Position numbers and translations under genes: made by a program
In this document: positions 38,485 through 50,161 of the stretch, one piece after another
How the letters are laid out: every line of letters begins with the position of its first letter
Position numbering within the stretch: the first letter of the stretch is position 1
The notes under the pieces: model-generated
Databases searched by the model: none
The model's input: only the letters and a program-made list of their open reading frames with translations
Told to the model about the DNA's origin: nothing
Origin: Blattamonas nauphoetae
Taxonomy: Eukaryota; Preaxostyla; Oxymonadida
Direction: 5' to 3'
Length of the DNA stretch: 64,000 bases
Assembly (NCBI GenBank): GCA_033064195.1
Contig: JARBJD010000041.1
Span: 186,001-250,000, forward strand

Positions 38485-41400
38485 ATGTCTGAAAATCCTT
38501 TCTCAATCCCCAACTTTTCCTTTGAAAACTCACCTAATTATCCTCCTCCACACTTCCAACATCATTCCAACCGTCCAACATTTGCCCAGCCGAACGATGG
38601 AGATGGATTATTAACAACTCCAATCCCTCTCCCTCATCCACATGTTATCCCTAATCAAACATCATCAAACGTTAACAACATCCTTTTTTCTTCTGATAAT
38701 TCCGATGTATTGCCGTCAAACTATCCCCTCAACTCAATTTCACCAACATATCATTCAGGACCAGATTCATTCACAAATCAATCGACTGGTCCCCGTATCC
38801 ATAGTATCCTTTCAGTAGGAGATTCAACTCGTCCAACTTTGAATCGATCAGAGATCACTCTCCGTGAGACAGCTCTGGCAGTTCCTCATCCGATTCATCC
38901 TGTTTCACCACCACATCCCCTCTTGTCAGACCCTATTATCCAACAACCTCAAACTGAGAACCCTTTCCTGAAAATGAAAGGTAAAGAAATAAAACCTTTT
39001 CAATCCAAGTTTGGAACCACCTCGCCAAAAATCGACCTCTCAACATCCCCTCCACCGGGACCGACTCTTTCGTCAAGTGGAAATTACCTTCTCCCAGATC
39101 CACATCCATCATCTGTATGCATTCTATACATTTTCATTGGTGTGTATAGTCCCTTCCCCTTGTTAATAGAATCCCAATCCAACAACCTCCTCCTGTTGTT
39201 CTTCAAAGCCCTCTCAGCCTCTCTGAACCTATCCTGCTCAAGGTTCCATTGTCTACTGTTCATACCACTGCTCTAAAACGCTCCGATCCCCTCCTTGATC
39301 AGAGAGGAAGACCAAAGAAAGGTTCAAAACCAAAATCAAAAATCACTTCAGCTTCAAAAGAGTATAACAAGGAAGGTTTTGACTTAGATGCAATTGCGTT
39401 TGGTGATGATGCTGAAGACATTTTGTTTGACAGATCTCACCTATTTGACGATCCTTCTGATTCTCGAACAGTAAACCAGCATAAAAAAGAAAACAACCAA
39501 GCGAAGAAAAAACAAGATGATCGAGTCTCAAAGGCCAAAGGAAAAGCCAAGAAGAATGCCAAATCACAAGCAAACAAGGAAGCTGGCATCCTTCCATCAC
39601 CAGCCATAAAATCCTTTGTGACGACATATGTCGCAAAAATTCCCGCTGAAGAGATTATTCCTACCCCAAAACCAGCAATAACAACAAAAAAACAGCAACC
39701 TCAACCCAAGAAAGCCGATCCTAAAGTCATGAACAAAACGAAACAAAAGGCACAACAAACACTCCCTCTAATCACTCACTACACATCAAATACAGACAGA
39801 CCGTTACTTGGTGATGGATCTTCGCTGTTGAATGAAGGAACGAAGGGATGGAAAGACTCGTACTCGCCTGAGAGGAAATCACTGGCAGACAATGATCATT
39901 ATTTTAAGGAGAACAAATTGAATGACTGGACGAACACCGGACTGAATTCGGGTTTGGACATGCTTGGAAACTCACCCCCAATGATCCAGCACCTGAACGA
40001 TGATTGGTTCTCGGAGACTGGACAGAAACGGACGAAGCCTGAGGGAGGACAGAAAGAAAGAGTGAATTTTGATTCACTGCCTCTTTCGCAGCGTCTGCTG
40101 CAGTCGGCAGCTGGGCACCACTCTGCGAGTGTGAATGTGGGTGTGTCTCAGGAAGGAAACTCGTCGTCGCCATCAGCGATTCCTTCAAAACAAGTTCAAC
40201 CACGCAAAACGTCATGGAATTCAGGGAGCAGAATTGAATCATCGGAAAAGACGGGACGGTCAGATGGAAGGACATCGCAATCATCAGTTGAGTCGGAACG
40301 AAGTGGACAAAGACCAAATGGGATTGTTGACAACTGGAACGACCACTTCTCGACAAGTGCGTATCCAAGCCTGTCGAGCTGGAACACGCCGCCCACGTCC
40401 TATCCCCAACACCCAACACCGGATGAGTCGTTTGGGCAGCCAGTGTTCTCGCCTGAAAGCAGTTTCCAAACAAGGATGGAATCACCAGCTGTTCTGGAGA
40501 TCTCGCGAATTGCTCTTCCTCACCGAATGGGGCCGATATCGAGTGGGGTGGGATTTGAAGTTGGGGTTGGAGTTGGGGAGACAGAAGAGGAGAAAGACAG
40601 AAATGTGGAGATTGTTGAGAGTGGGGGAACTTCGTGGGGTGAAGCACTGACAGCCACTCGCACAGACGAAACGCACCCTTTGTCGACAGGCGATCTCCCA
40701 GTTGACGAGTGGGGTCTGCCGATCATGTACCCCGTCATCCCGCAGTCGACATCTCCCCCTGTTGAGATTTGGGTTGATCGGAGCAACGCTTCACCTCCAC
40801 TGAATCCGATCATCGCCGAGGCAGTTGAGAATGAGTCGAAAACGAGCACACCGACGAGCACGCCAACAAGCACACCAACAGTGAAGAAGACGACACATGG
40901 GAAGTCGATGTCTCTTCGAATCCAGAGTCGTGTTTCGAAACCGTTGGACCGATCGCCTCCTCTGGACGCACTTCGATTGCCTGAGACGTCGATTCCGAGG
41001 ATTGGAACAGAAGTTGGAGTTGAACAAGAATCGACTGTGTCAAGTGAAGATGTGAAGAGATTGAGTCGGAGTGTGATTGATGAAAAGGAAGAGGAGAAAG
41101 GGAGAATGGTGGATGAGAAGGGAACAAGAGAGTTGGGAGAAGAGACTGAGATTGTGGGACAGATTGTGAAAGAAGAACCTGGGGAAGTGGAATTGAGAGA
41201 GACAGAGACAGCAGCGATGGGAAGGACAGCAACATCAACGACAACGACGATGACGATGTCGAAGAACGAAAAGAAGAAAGTGAGGAAGAAGAGAAAGAAC
41301 AATGAAAATGAGAAAAGCGAGAAAGACGATGAGAGTGACTCGTGGAAAGAGAAGAAAGAGAATGGGAAGAACGACAGCGAATGGATCACCATTCCGTCGA

Positions 41401-43127
41401 AACCGAAAGCGAAGAAAGAAAACAAAGGAAAACAAGTGCAAAACCATGTTGAGAAGGGCGACGCGAAGACTTCTCTTCTTCCACGTCAAACGACGCAACA
41501 TGACGCTCAGCCGCCAACCAAAGGAAACGTGAAACAGGAGGATGGGAAGAAGCCATTGTTGAACGGCTCACAGAGTATTGGAGTTGGAGTAAATGGAGAA
41601 GAATTGACAGAAGGAAAACGAACACATGTTGAAGCAAACGAGAAAGGTGAATCACTCTTGAAAACACCACCCACTCAGAAAGTCAACATTCCAGAACTCT
41701 CTGGACCACTCCCGAAGGATTCCTCGAAGCAGACTCCATCAGTTCAAAAAGAGGAAGCAAAACCGAAGCAGACTCCATCAGCTCAAAAAGAGGAAGCAAA
41801 GCCGAAACAGACTACATCAGTTCAAAAAGAAGAAGCCAAACCAAAGCAGAGGGTGATTCCTGGGATGGGGACGAAGGAGCAGATTAGAGACAAACCGAAA
41901 AGCAAGCCTCAAGTCACAATCGTGGACGAATCATCTGAATCATCAGATGAAGAAGAGATTGACAACGGATGGAATGTGGCAGGGGAGACCAAGAAACCGA
42001 AAAAAGGAAAGCAGATCGACGATTGGGAAGAGGTTCCACAACGAGGACAGCAGAAGACGCAGAAAAAGCCCAACAAACAACCAACGAGTACAAAGAAAGT
42101 CCAACCAAAACCACAACTTGTGAGGAACGTGCAGACTGAACCTTTGTTCAAAGACGCGCCACCACTGTTGGAAGGGCGAGGAGAACCAATCAAAGACATC
42201 CATGCCCTCGTGGCGATGACATCTGGACCTCATTTCCCACAATTAGTTGACCATGGGAAAGAGGACAAGGGAATTAGAAATTCAGAGACGAAGGAAACAA
42301 TCGTTAAACCCAAAGCCAAAGCTGTGTCGAATTTAGATCAGACAAACAAAGCGAGAAACAGTCCTGAAATAGATATTGAGTCTTCTCCATCTCCACCTGC
42401 AGTTCAAATCTCTCCCATTCATATAACATCGAAACCGTCACCATCACACACATTATCTGAACAATCACCATCACGACACTCCACGTCAAACACCCCACAT
42501 CTCTCCAAATCCACGCCTTCCCAAATTGACGTTCTTCCTCCCAGCACTTCACTACACAACACACAACCGAATCTGACACAATCTTTGTTAGACGATCTTC
42601 CACCTGGCCTTGACCCAATTGGTCAACCTCCGGGACTGGATCCACTTGGAGGCCCTCCAGGAATTGAACCGCTTGAGGGCCCTCCAGGAATTGAACCACT
42701 TGGGGGTCCTCCTGGGCTTGAGCCAATAGTCAACCCACATTCTCTTAACAGTGGGGTTCTGGACCTTCCACCTGGTTTATTGGACAATCAGAACGATGGG
42801 GAAAAGGTGAGTCATGTTTTTCGAGGCGATGGTCTTTTGCCGACACCGGAGAAGAAATTCATGCGAGGAAGGAAAGACGGAACAAGAAAGCCGAAACAAA
42901 AGCCGCAGAGGAGGGGGCAGAGCTTCGATGAGGACGAGGAAGATGATGAGAAAGAATGGGAGGACATCCCGCCATCAAAAGATGAATGGGCGTCTGTAGA
43001 AAAGAAGCCAAAAGATAAGTTGGCGAAGTCGGCAGATTTACTATCAGTTGAAGTCCCAAAGCACACTTCGAAGAAGGACATATTATCGTCAAGTTTTGGG
43101 TTTGACCTTCTCGAGGCTGAAGATTGA
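38485..43127 (+). CDS. Disordered protein with AT-hook-like motif and internal tandem repeats
   Basis: Exons 38485-39114 and 39150-43127 give about 1,535 residues. The 35-nt intron (gtatgc...gtatag) is chosen over a 55-nt alternative ending at 39169 because only the former keeps the frame. The N-terminal 210 residues are Pro/Ser/Asn/His-rich. QRGRPKKGSKPK near residue 260 resembles an AT-hook (minor-groove DNA binding). Acidic, lysine-rich and glutamine-rich tracts follow. Two coding tandem repeats are present: a 13-residue unit (TPSVQKEEAKPKQ) three times at 41733-41849, and a 9-residue unit (PPGLDPLGG type) five times at 42600-42734. No globular domain is evident. The repeated EEDDEKEWEDIPPSKDEW and IDDWEEVPQ blocks contain regularly spaced Trp and acidic residues that could be short linear interaction motifs. 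Function unknown; chromatin association is a weak inference from the AT-hook-like motif. Confidence 0.72.
41733..41849 (+). repeat. 39-bp coding tandem repeat, three copies
   Basis: Three consecutive 39-bp units start at 41733, 41772 and 41811 and encode a 13-residue Lys/Glu/Gln/Pro motif. They are nearly identical at DNA level, which suggests recent expansion and possible length variation between strains. Confidence 0.9.
42600..42734 (+). repeat. 27-bp coding tandem repeat, five copies
   Basis: Units start at 42600, 42627, 42654, 42681 and 42708 and encode a 9-residue Pro-Pro-Gly motif (PPGLDPLGG, PPGIEPLEG and similar). The copies are diverged at third positions, so the array is probably older than the 39-bp one. 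Confidence 0.9.
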
Positions 43128-44010
43128 TTTCATGTTCATTTTCTCATCTCGTTTTCATTTGAGCTCATATTCGTTCATGTTAATTATTGATGTTTTGATT
43201 TTTGTAGTCGTACATTCTCGATGAAATCATTGGAAAGAGAGAAAACCAAAAATTCGTCCATCTTTCAGAAATGTCAATTTATCGTTGATAAGTGGGTAAT
43301 TTTGTCCCACGCGTCCTAGTACAGTTTTTATGGGCGAGATCAATGACATCATCTTTTATCAGTTGATCAATTTCGGAAAGATCATATTTGTCTAAAAAGA
43401 TGAAGAGCACAACAATAACAAAACTGGGTGATGATTATCCAAAGATCTTTTATCATATCCTGGATCAGACAAAGTGGGGTCAACGAATTCGCGTAGTAAT
43501 TTTTCGAAAACACAAAGGTACCTTCTTTCTGATATCGACACCGTAATCTCTCAGAGAAAGAGTGATTGCAACTGATGGATTTATCTGAAGCCTACAAAGT
43601 GATGACTTCATAGTAGTGTCAACAAAGCACGCCATGTCAATAATTCACGATCTTTGAGGAAATGACAGGTGAGGACATTCTAAGGACAGGGCTGGGCTGT
43701 TTCGAGATATAGAGGTCAAAGATCTGAGGAGAAGGTGCCTTTTTATGTACAAAGGGCTGATCAGAACGAATTATGTCCATTTCTCCTTTAATTATAAATT
43801 CTATGAGTTGTTTTTGATAATAATAACATAAAACAGGAATTGAAAGAAAATTTGAGATGTTTAGAGAATGGATCGAACAAGCGATGAAATGGGATTGATC
43901 GTCATTCACCTCTCTCGTGTTTGATTCAGCTAACATTGAGCTCTCATCCTTCTCATTCCTTTTTCGCTCTTCCGTCTTCTCTCTTCGTTTTACAGTGTCT
44001 TCTTGGCTGC
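43128..44010. other. Convergent intergenic region, no gene seen
   Basis: About 880 bp lie between the ends of a plus-strand and a minus-strand gene. A 99-codon minus-strand frame (43637-43936) has no recognisable character and I leave it uncalled. No repeat or RNA gene was recognised. Confidence 0.35.
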
Positions 44011-45415
44011 CTAGTCTTCTTTCTTCTCTATTTTGTCCAATTGAATCATGTCCTTCTGGTGTCGGTGGGAGGGGATTGGCTTCTTCCCGCCCAAGGTTGC
44101 GCGCTTCATTTTCTTCTTTGCCTCCTTCACTCGCTCAGACAAGAATTGTACCACATCTAACTCCTCTCTCCCCTTCACTTGTGGCTCGTCTGTGGTGTCC
44201 TTCCGGTCAGCCATAGCGGAGTGTCTGTTCTGGTCGAAGGAGTAGCACGTTCGGAAGATCTTTGTGTGCTGGCCAGCGTTGGACACAGCGGCATTCAGAT
44301 CGAGGAAGATCTGACGTTGCACGGCGTCGTCCTAAACAGCTGAAAAGGAAGAGAGGGGAGGAAAATGATAGAAAGGGGAGGGGGATGAAGAGAAAGGATG
44401 GGAGAGAGAGGAGAAGAAAGGAAGGAAATGAACAAACTGTTGCTCTCGTCGCTCATGATGATTGACTTCGAGATATGTCCGTTCGCCACTTGTTCCATCA
44501 GATCCGCATTCACATACAACAACCTCGCCTCTTTCCTCTTCCTCGCCGCCTTCGTCTGTGTGTCGTCCTCTCCGATATTCTTCCTCTTCCACTGTGCCAC
44601 CTTGTTGAGATGGAACAGCGATTCCGAACACGAGTCTAGGACACAAATGAGAAGAGAAGAAGGCAGACCATATCCTGTCAGCTCGGCGAGGTGTCCTGAT
44701 TCTTTGGCTTCGATGACGAGACAGTCGAGTGTCTTCTCGTCAACAATCAGACGGCATTTAACATGGTCGGATTGACTGTATTTGCAGACTGGAGGAGAGA
44801 AATGGACGGAAGATAAAGAGATAGTGAAGACTAAGATGACAAGATAAGCGTGCAAGAGAAAGAGATGAATGTAGTTGATGAGAGAGTGGTGGACAGACTG
44901 TGGATGGACTTCTCGTTGAGTCCTGCTCGGAAGCCGTACCAGATCTGCGGCGAATCTCTGATTTGATTGGCGATGGTGGTTGTGAGTGTTGGGCGGAAAG
45001 CCTCGGCCAGCGTAAGATCCCTCAGTTCTGCATACAAACAAGAAAATGACAGAACAATAATGAACACCTTCGAGGTCGAGATCATTGACGAGAACGCCTA
45101 ATCCAAGCAATCCTTCTTGATCTTCTGCAGCTGCGACAAGAGCTTGGTCGCGTTGGACGTGATGAGAGGACGAGAGGAGCGCATACAGTCGGTTCAGATG
45201 GTGAAGAAATCGGAGGTCTGCTTTGGGATGTGATCGAAGTTGGAGGGGAGGTTGAGAAGGTGCCGTTGGATGGGAACGGGAAGCGAGGTGGGACAGAACA
45301 GTGCGAGTAAAAGAAGAGATGGGATGATTGTTTGTGATGTGACATATGAAGAGCAGAGGTGGGAGAGTGCATTGTGCGATTGGTCTGTGTGATTTGGAGA
45401 TGATGATGTCTTCAC
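44011..45415 (-). CDS. 3' exons of a multi-exon minus-strand gene, Lys-rich C-terminus
   Basis: Coding character is clear but the exon map is only partly solved. Supported pieces are an exon reading to 45068 (ending GVLVNDLDLE), a 40-nt intron 45067-45028 (gtgttc...atgcag), an exon from 45027 to 44832 (ELRDLTLAEAFRPTL), a probable 56-nt intron 44831-44776, an exon from 44775 (QSDHVKCRLIVDEKTLDCLV) and a last exon from 44331 to the stop at 44011 (DDAVQRQIFLDLNAAVSNAG). The penultimate junction does not keep phase with any donor I favour; a donor after ADLMEQ is one possibility. The C-terminus is rich in Lys and Glu. This may be the downstream part of the PUF-repeat gene immediately upstream on the same strand, since nucleolar PUF proteins often end in a lysine-rich tail, or it may be a separate gene. 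Confidence 0.45.
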
Positions 45416-46082
45416 CCTGAACGAAACGAGAGAAGATACGAACAACGAAATGAATGCAATCAAGGTGAAGAAAGTAATCAGAACAAATCAGAAAGACAAA
45501 TCAAGAGACAACAAACGGAGCGTGATCCGAGATGATAGCGAGGACGAAAGCGAGCGAGTAGTGAAGAAGCGTCCACAACTAGCTGCATCTTGACTACTCG
45601 CTCCCTTCTCGATCGTCGTGTTGGAATAGAAGATCAGGAAGTAGAGAAGTGAGATGTGTCGATCAGGTACATACTCCTCGTCTTGTCCAGATCTTCGCCA
45701 GAGAAGACATAGTCGTGCAGTTGAGACACAAGATTGACTGATGTGAGCTGCCAGCTGATTGGAATGATCAGCTACACGATGTTCTCGTTCTGTGTGTCTG
45801 CCGACGGGTGTCCTGTCCCGTTCTGTCTCTCTCGCACAACACCGACCAGCGCAGACAACTGCACTCGTGTTTTGATCGAAATGTCGCGACATGGTTGGGG
45901 ATGCACGGAGAGGGGCACTTCGCGATGTGACGGTGGTTGCATTGGAGCTTGCGATGAGTGAATTTTGGGCAGGACCGATACTTTTGTCTCTTTTGATGTG
46001 CCCGCGTCGTTCTATGTCATCTCCATTCCGGGTTTCCACTCGTCCCAGCCGTGTCTTCGGCGAGAACGGCGAATGCGTGCTG

Positions 46083-46870
46083 ATTCTGAAGGGAGTGACA
46101 GAAGAGACGCTCCTCCTGCTCTGCCTCCTTCCTCTCTCGCCCTGTCTTCTCTTGGTGCACCTTCTCAGTCGTCGTCTTCACATGTCGTCCATGCAGCATC
46201 GACTTCAACTACCTCCCAGCACAAACTCAAACACATTCCCTTCCACTCGTTCAATCATTCGCTTGAACACATAGTTCGCAAATCTGTCTGAGATCAGTCC
46301 CGCCAGCTGCGGCTTGTTCATCATTCCGAGCAAGTACTAGCGCGAGTTCTTCTCCATCAGCATCTGTATGTTCCACGCGTGGCTCGGCGGGTTGAATAGA
46401 GGCATGAATGATCCTGGTGTGAGTGAAGGAGAGGAGGCTATCAAACATTCGCTGCACAACGCAGTTCCCAAACGCATCCGACGCCAGAAACACCGCACAC
46501 GACATCAGAGGCGTCAGAAGCCTCACTTTCTGATGTTCCGGGCAGATCTCGAACAACACTGTCTCCATCGGCTTGATTGTCGTGTCGCCGATCAGCGGGT
46601 TTGACGAGTCTGCCATGTCTGATCTTGTCGTTGTTGGGTAGGATGGGAAACGCGACGAAGAAGGGTGTCGATGATCCAGTTTCGCTCTTCGTTGGTTGAT
46701 ATCTTGGCAGGTAGTTGTTTTGACGCCACTGTTCCTTCGTGTTGGATCTGAGGTTCGTCCGGTGTGAATAACGTTGGTGATGTCTGTGATTGTTATGGTT
46801 GATGTCACACTTTCAGTCTATCGAAATCTGTTCGGACGATGACTGCCGCGTCGTTGCTTCCATCTGAACC
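46083..46870 (-). CDS. PUF (Pumilio) repeat RNA-binding protein, core exons
   Basis: Two consecutive exons give textbook PUF helices. The first contains IKPMETVLFEICPEHQKVRL and CAVFLASDAFGNCVVQRMFD. After a 40-nt intron (46376-46337, gtggaa...cgctag), the second contains LLGMMNKPQLAGLISDRFAN followed by YVFKRMIERVEGNVFEFVL. The S/N-x-F-G/A-N-x-V-V/F motifs are RNA-base-contacting helices of PUF repeats. The second exon ends near 46213 before a gtagtt donor. A further Lys/Glu-rich reading (VHQEKTGRERKEAEQEE) lies at 46083-46180 and may be another exon. Diverged repeats and a multi-repeat layout suggest a nucleolar NOP9/PUM3-like protein in ribosome biogenesis rather than a classical Pumilio, but this is inferred. 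The 5' end, probably between 46.7 and 47.3 kb, and the connection to the exons at 44.0-45.4 kb are unresolved. Confidence 0.6.
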
Positions 46871-47524
46871 CTCTTTGGCGAAGGTGTGTTCTCGATGATG
46901 AGCTTCAGACGGCGATTTCGACTTTCGATACAGTTCGTGATCAAGCTTCACGATCAAGGCATGCGGTGACCCTTGGTGTTGGGATCCTCCAGTTCATCTT
47001 TATCCTTCGCTTTCGTGGGATTCCTTCTTGTGGCCTGTGCCTTTCGTTGTCGACGAAGATGATGGTTGGCGAGACAATGGGCTCTTGGTGGCAGATTGAG
47101 CCCTCTCGTTCTGAAGGAGGCTCGCGATGCGCAGTGGCGCGTCGAAGACAAGAAGAAGCAGCGCAGACGGTGTATAGAACGGGAATTCAACTGAAACTTG
47201 TGTATGTGCAGTATGAGGTCAGCCGCGTCCGGGGCGACCTGAAAGTGGTTGCAGACCCTCCGACAGGAGAGATCTCAGCCCCTTTCGTCTAACAGGAGCG
47301 ACAGACAGACAGAAACGGCGACAGGGCTGCCGAGGTCAGAGTGAGTGTGTCGTCATGGTCAACGGTTCGATCGCATGATTCAACAACACACTCCGCACAG
47401 CCATCCGCATTCGGGACCAAGCGAGATGATCCGAACCGTGGCGCTCCCACACTCGACAGGTGAAGGGTCCGGAGCAAGGGTAACTCACAGTAGATGAGCG
47501 AGGATCCCTTCGGAGAGAGATGGG

Positions 47525-48163
47525 TGCCGATCACCCTCGAACGGTGAAGTCGAGAGACGATGTATCGGCCATTAAGTTGATGACGAGAGGCGTTGTGGAG
47601 AACAAGGTGGAGCAATCGAGGGTGAAAACGTCGACTGAAGTGAACGATCCTGTCGAATCGACGATGTGGTTTGTGCGTTTGTGAAAGTCGAAGGGACGAT
47701 TAGGACATCCTGGTTGACAAGGAAAGATCCGATTCGTTCACACACACACCCCATTTCCACTGCAATCGATGCTTAGCTGCCCTGAACATCCACAGTTGTT
47801 TGGGCGATGCTGCAGACATCTGAGAAAGAATTTAGTTTGATTTTGGATTGATTATGAGCATGTGGAGGGGTTGAGCATGTGGAGACCGCTTCGCAGTTCG
47901 CGATGAGATTGTCATCCTGTCGGCTGTCATCGCACTAAGGTTCCACAGAGCGGTGGGCAAAGAGGTGAGTTCCATGGTGATTGTCCTCACTGATCGCGTG
48001 AACGTCGTGAATTTCACATTTATGGTCATTCCGTGAAGATCGACCTTCAGATCTTTGACGAGACGACATTGTTCTGCTTCTGATGAGATGATTGCGTAAT
48101 GACCGGTTGGAATGACTACTTTTCGAAAACTCTCCTTTGTGAGCTCCGCGCAGATCAGAGAAC
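47525..48163 (-). pseudogene. Remnant of a beta-helix surface-protein gene
   Basis: On the minus strand, 48163-47832 reads LTKESFRKVVIPTGHYAI followed by CRLVKDLKVDLHGMTINVKF, then a stop. A second open stretch at about 47685-47525 reads STGSFTSVDVFTLDCSTLF followed by LVINLMADTSSLDFTVRG. Alternating hydrophobic strands with Ser/Thr/Gly/Asp turns resemble the beta-helix proteins at 1-815 and 59.9-61 kb. The two pieces are in different frames and separated by about 150 bp without a good frame, and no signal peptide is found upstream, so I read this as a decayed family member. An alternative is two exons of an active gene with an unrecognised intron. Confidence 0.4.
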
Positions 48164-48870
48164 CCGATTAACAAGTCACAGTGATTGATTGTGATTGCGT
48201 GACAATGCCGGTATTTCTGCAGTGCGAGGAAAAATGGACGAATTGATCATCAAGTTCTTGGAAATAAAGTGGATTTGTGGAATAAGATCGAGTATAGATG
48301 GTCCAATTAATTGTGCGGCCGGACTTGCAGGATGGCGGAGAAGAAACCAGATGGGCAGAAAATAGTGACATGAAATTTTGGATCACTTCTGTCTGAAAAG
48401 ATTCGAGTGGAGAACAGGAGATAAGACAGTTGGAATGGTAGATGCGTCAAAATTTGAGTTGTGAAGTGAGATGGAAGCTCCATGTGATAGAAGTGTCTGA
48501 TTGGCGGAAATAGGAAGAATAATGACTATATCTGTATGAGAGATAAAGCACTCTCCACTTCAATAGCAGGTATGATCATTTGATCTACGAAATGATGATT
48601 GTTTTGATCAAGATTGACCCATTCTTCGTATGATTGTCGATTTTCGATTTGAGAGGGTTATTCATGTGGGAATGTGTTCTGAAGTGACTTTCTCCTCTTC
48701 AGGTGAGCTTAAATCGAGTTTCAACTTGTTGACAAAAAAAGTGATCCCATACTTTTTGAACCCCTCTCTTGAGTCGAAAAGTGTCAAATAGCTATACCAC
48801 TTCAGGAAAATCATCGCACGGACGGTAATATTGTCCACCTTGAAGATCGTGAATTATTGATTTTCGTGCT
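48164..48870. other. Spacer without a gene
   Basis: About 700 bp of AT-rich sequence between the surface-gene remnant and the first MITE. I see no coding frame with convincing character, no tandem repeat and no RNA gene. Confidence 0.35.
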
Positions 48871-48873
48871 TTA

Positions 48874-49478
48874 TAGTGGAGTCACCAATCGGTGTCCTGT
48901 CACCAATCGGTGCTTTTTTCAAAAAATGTCACAATGGGTCAAACTAAGAAAAAAATAAATTTTTAGAATTATCCTCCCACGCGATCCCGAGAAAACCTCA
49001 AAATACTTTATACAGTATGTTTCAGTACATTTTTTTCACTTTTTCAAATTTTTTCTTTCATTTCTCCACAACCAGACGTCCGTTTCACACCGAAGAAAAA
49101 GCATTTTTTTCGTAAAGATATCGATTAAAAACGATCAAAAAAATAAAATTTTTTTTCCCATGAAATTTTTTGGTGCGAAAAACAGCCTTTTTTCACATCT
49201 TCCCAAATACCCAAGATTTTTTTCTGATTTTTTTTTCAAAAAATTTGTTGTATCAAAAAAACATTTCTGTGAAAAATTTCATCAAAATCTGTTCACAGGT
49301 TGTGAAGATTTAACGAGAACACATGAAAAAAGCGGTCAAAAAGAGGTTTTTTGAGGTTTTCTCGGGATCGCGTGGGAAGATAATTCTAAAATTTTACATT
49401 TTTCTTAGTTTGACCAATAGTGATTTTTCAAGAAAAAAGCACCGATTGGTGACAGGACACCGATTGGTGACTCCACTA
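48874..49478. mobile_element. MITE copy A, 605 bp, long terminal inverted repeats
   Basis: The element starts TAGTGGAGTCACC and ends with the exact inverse. The inverted arms are about 137 bp and include a doubled 12-mer (CACCAATCGGTG) and the word GGTCAAACTAAG. It is flanked on both sides by TTA (48871-48873 and 49479-49481), a 3-bp target-site duplication. The centre is poly-A/T-rich and non-coding; the frames found in it are chance products of the repeat. This is a non-autonomous DNA transposon whose superfamily I cannot assign. PIF/Harbinger elements duplicate 3 bp (TWA), and CACTA elements also duplicate 2-3 bp but have the opposite terminal orientation. Confidence 0.85.
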
Positions 49479-49529
49479 TTATTGACGCTACTATCACATG
49501 ACCGTGTGGTACTTCTTCAAAAGTTGATG

Positions 49530-49985
49530 AAGATTTGGCAAATCGCCTGTGTCGGGAGAAAACCTCAAAATACTCTGAAAACCAGAAATGCACACATTGT
49601 TCTCAACTTTTTACCCTTTTTTCTCCACAACCAGCCATCCGTTTTGAATCAAATCAAAGGCATTGTGATCGTAAACATCTCGACAAAAGCTGCTTAAAAA
49701 AGAAATTGATTTTTTTCCTAAGAAGTTTTTGTCGAGAAAAATATGGGTTTTTTCCATTTTCCCAAATATCCAGAATTTGTTCTCCACATTTTTTTCAAAA
49801 TGGTTGTTTCACCGAAAAAACGTTTTTAAGAAAAATTTCATCGAAATCGATTCACTGGTTGAGATATCGCCGAAACGATTTTCTTCGGGCAAAAGGGGGT
49901 ATTTTGAGGTTTTCTCCCGACACAGGCGTTTCGGTGCGGAATTTATTTTTATTTTTCTTAGTTTGACCAATAGATATTTTTCAAG
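49530..49985. mobile_element. Related MITE/fold-back copy with different termini
   Basis: Inverted arms around 49536-49570 and 49895-49930 share the block CGCCTGTGTCGGGAGAAAACC. The interior is the reverse complement of the interior of the MITE at 63.4-64.0 kb, and the right arm contains the same CTTAGTTTGACCAA word. The outer ends are not the TAGTGG type; the right edge runs into CAAGCCCCATG. It is a diverged or end-switched member of the same non-autonomous group. Confidence 0.65.
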
Positions 49986-50161
49986 CCCCATGCTACGGAT
50001 AAATGAAAAGTTCAATTTAATGAAAGGACTATCACAAATATCAACAAACCACACACCTTGGAGTTTCCATCCACACAATCAGCAACAGACATATCAAACA
50101 AGATCTGACCCACCATTTATCCGATATTCTGAATCACGATAGATTCTTTGTCGTTTTACTC

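Noticed and set aside
40520-41425. 301-residue minus-strand frame
   Set aside because: Antisense to the Lys/Glu-rich part of the disordered protein; Ser/Phe/Val runs are typical shadows.
45891-46291. Plus-strand frames of 108-127 residues
   Set aside because: Antisense to PUF-gene exons and adjoining minus-strand coding sequence.
48164-48870. Possible tRNA or small RNA in the spacer
   Set aside because: No cloverleaf with A- and B-box-like words could be built.
49535-50142. Overlapping 137-143-residue frames
   Set aside because: They fall in the fold-back/MITE sequence, and similar peptides occur in the other repeat copies on either strand, so they reflect the repeat rather than a gene.
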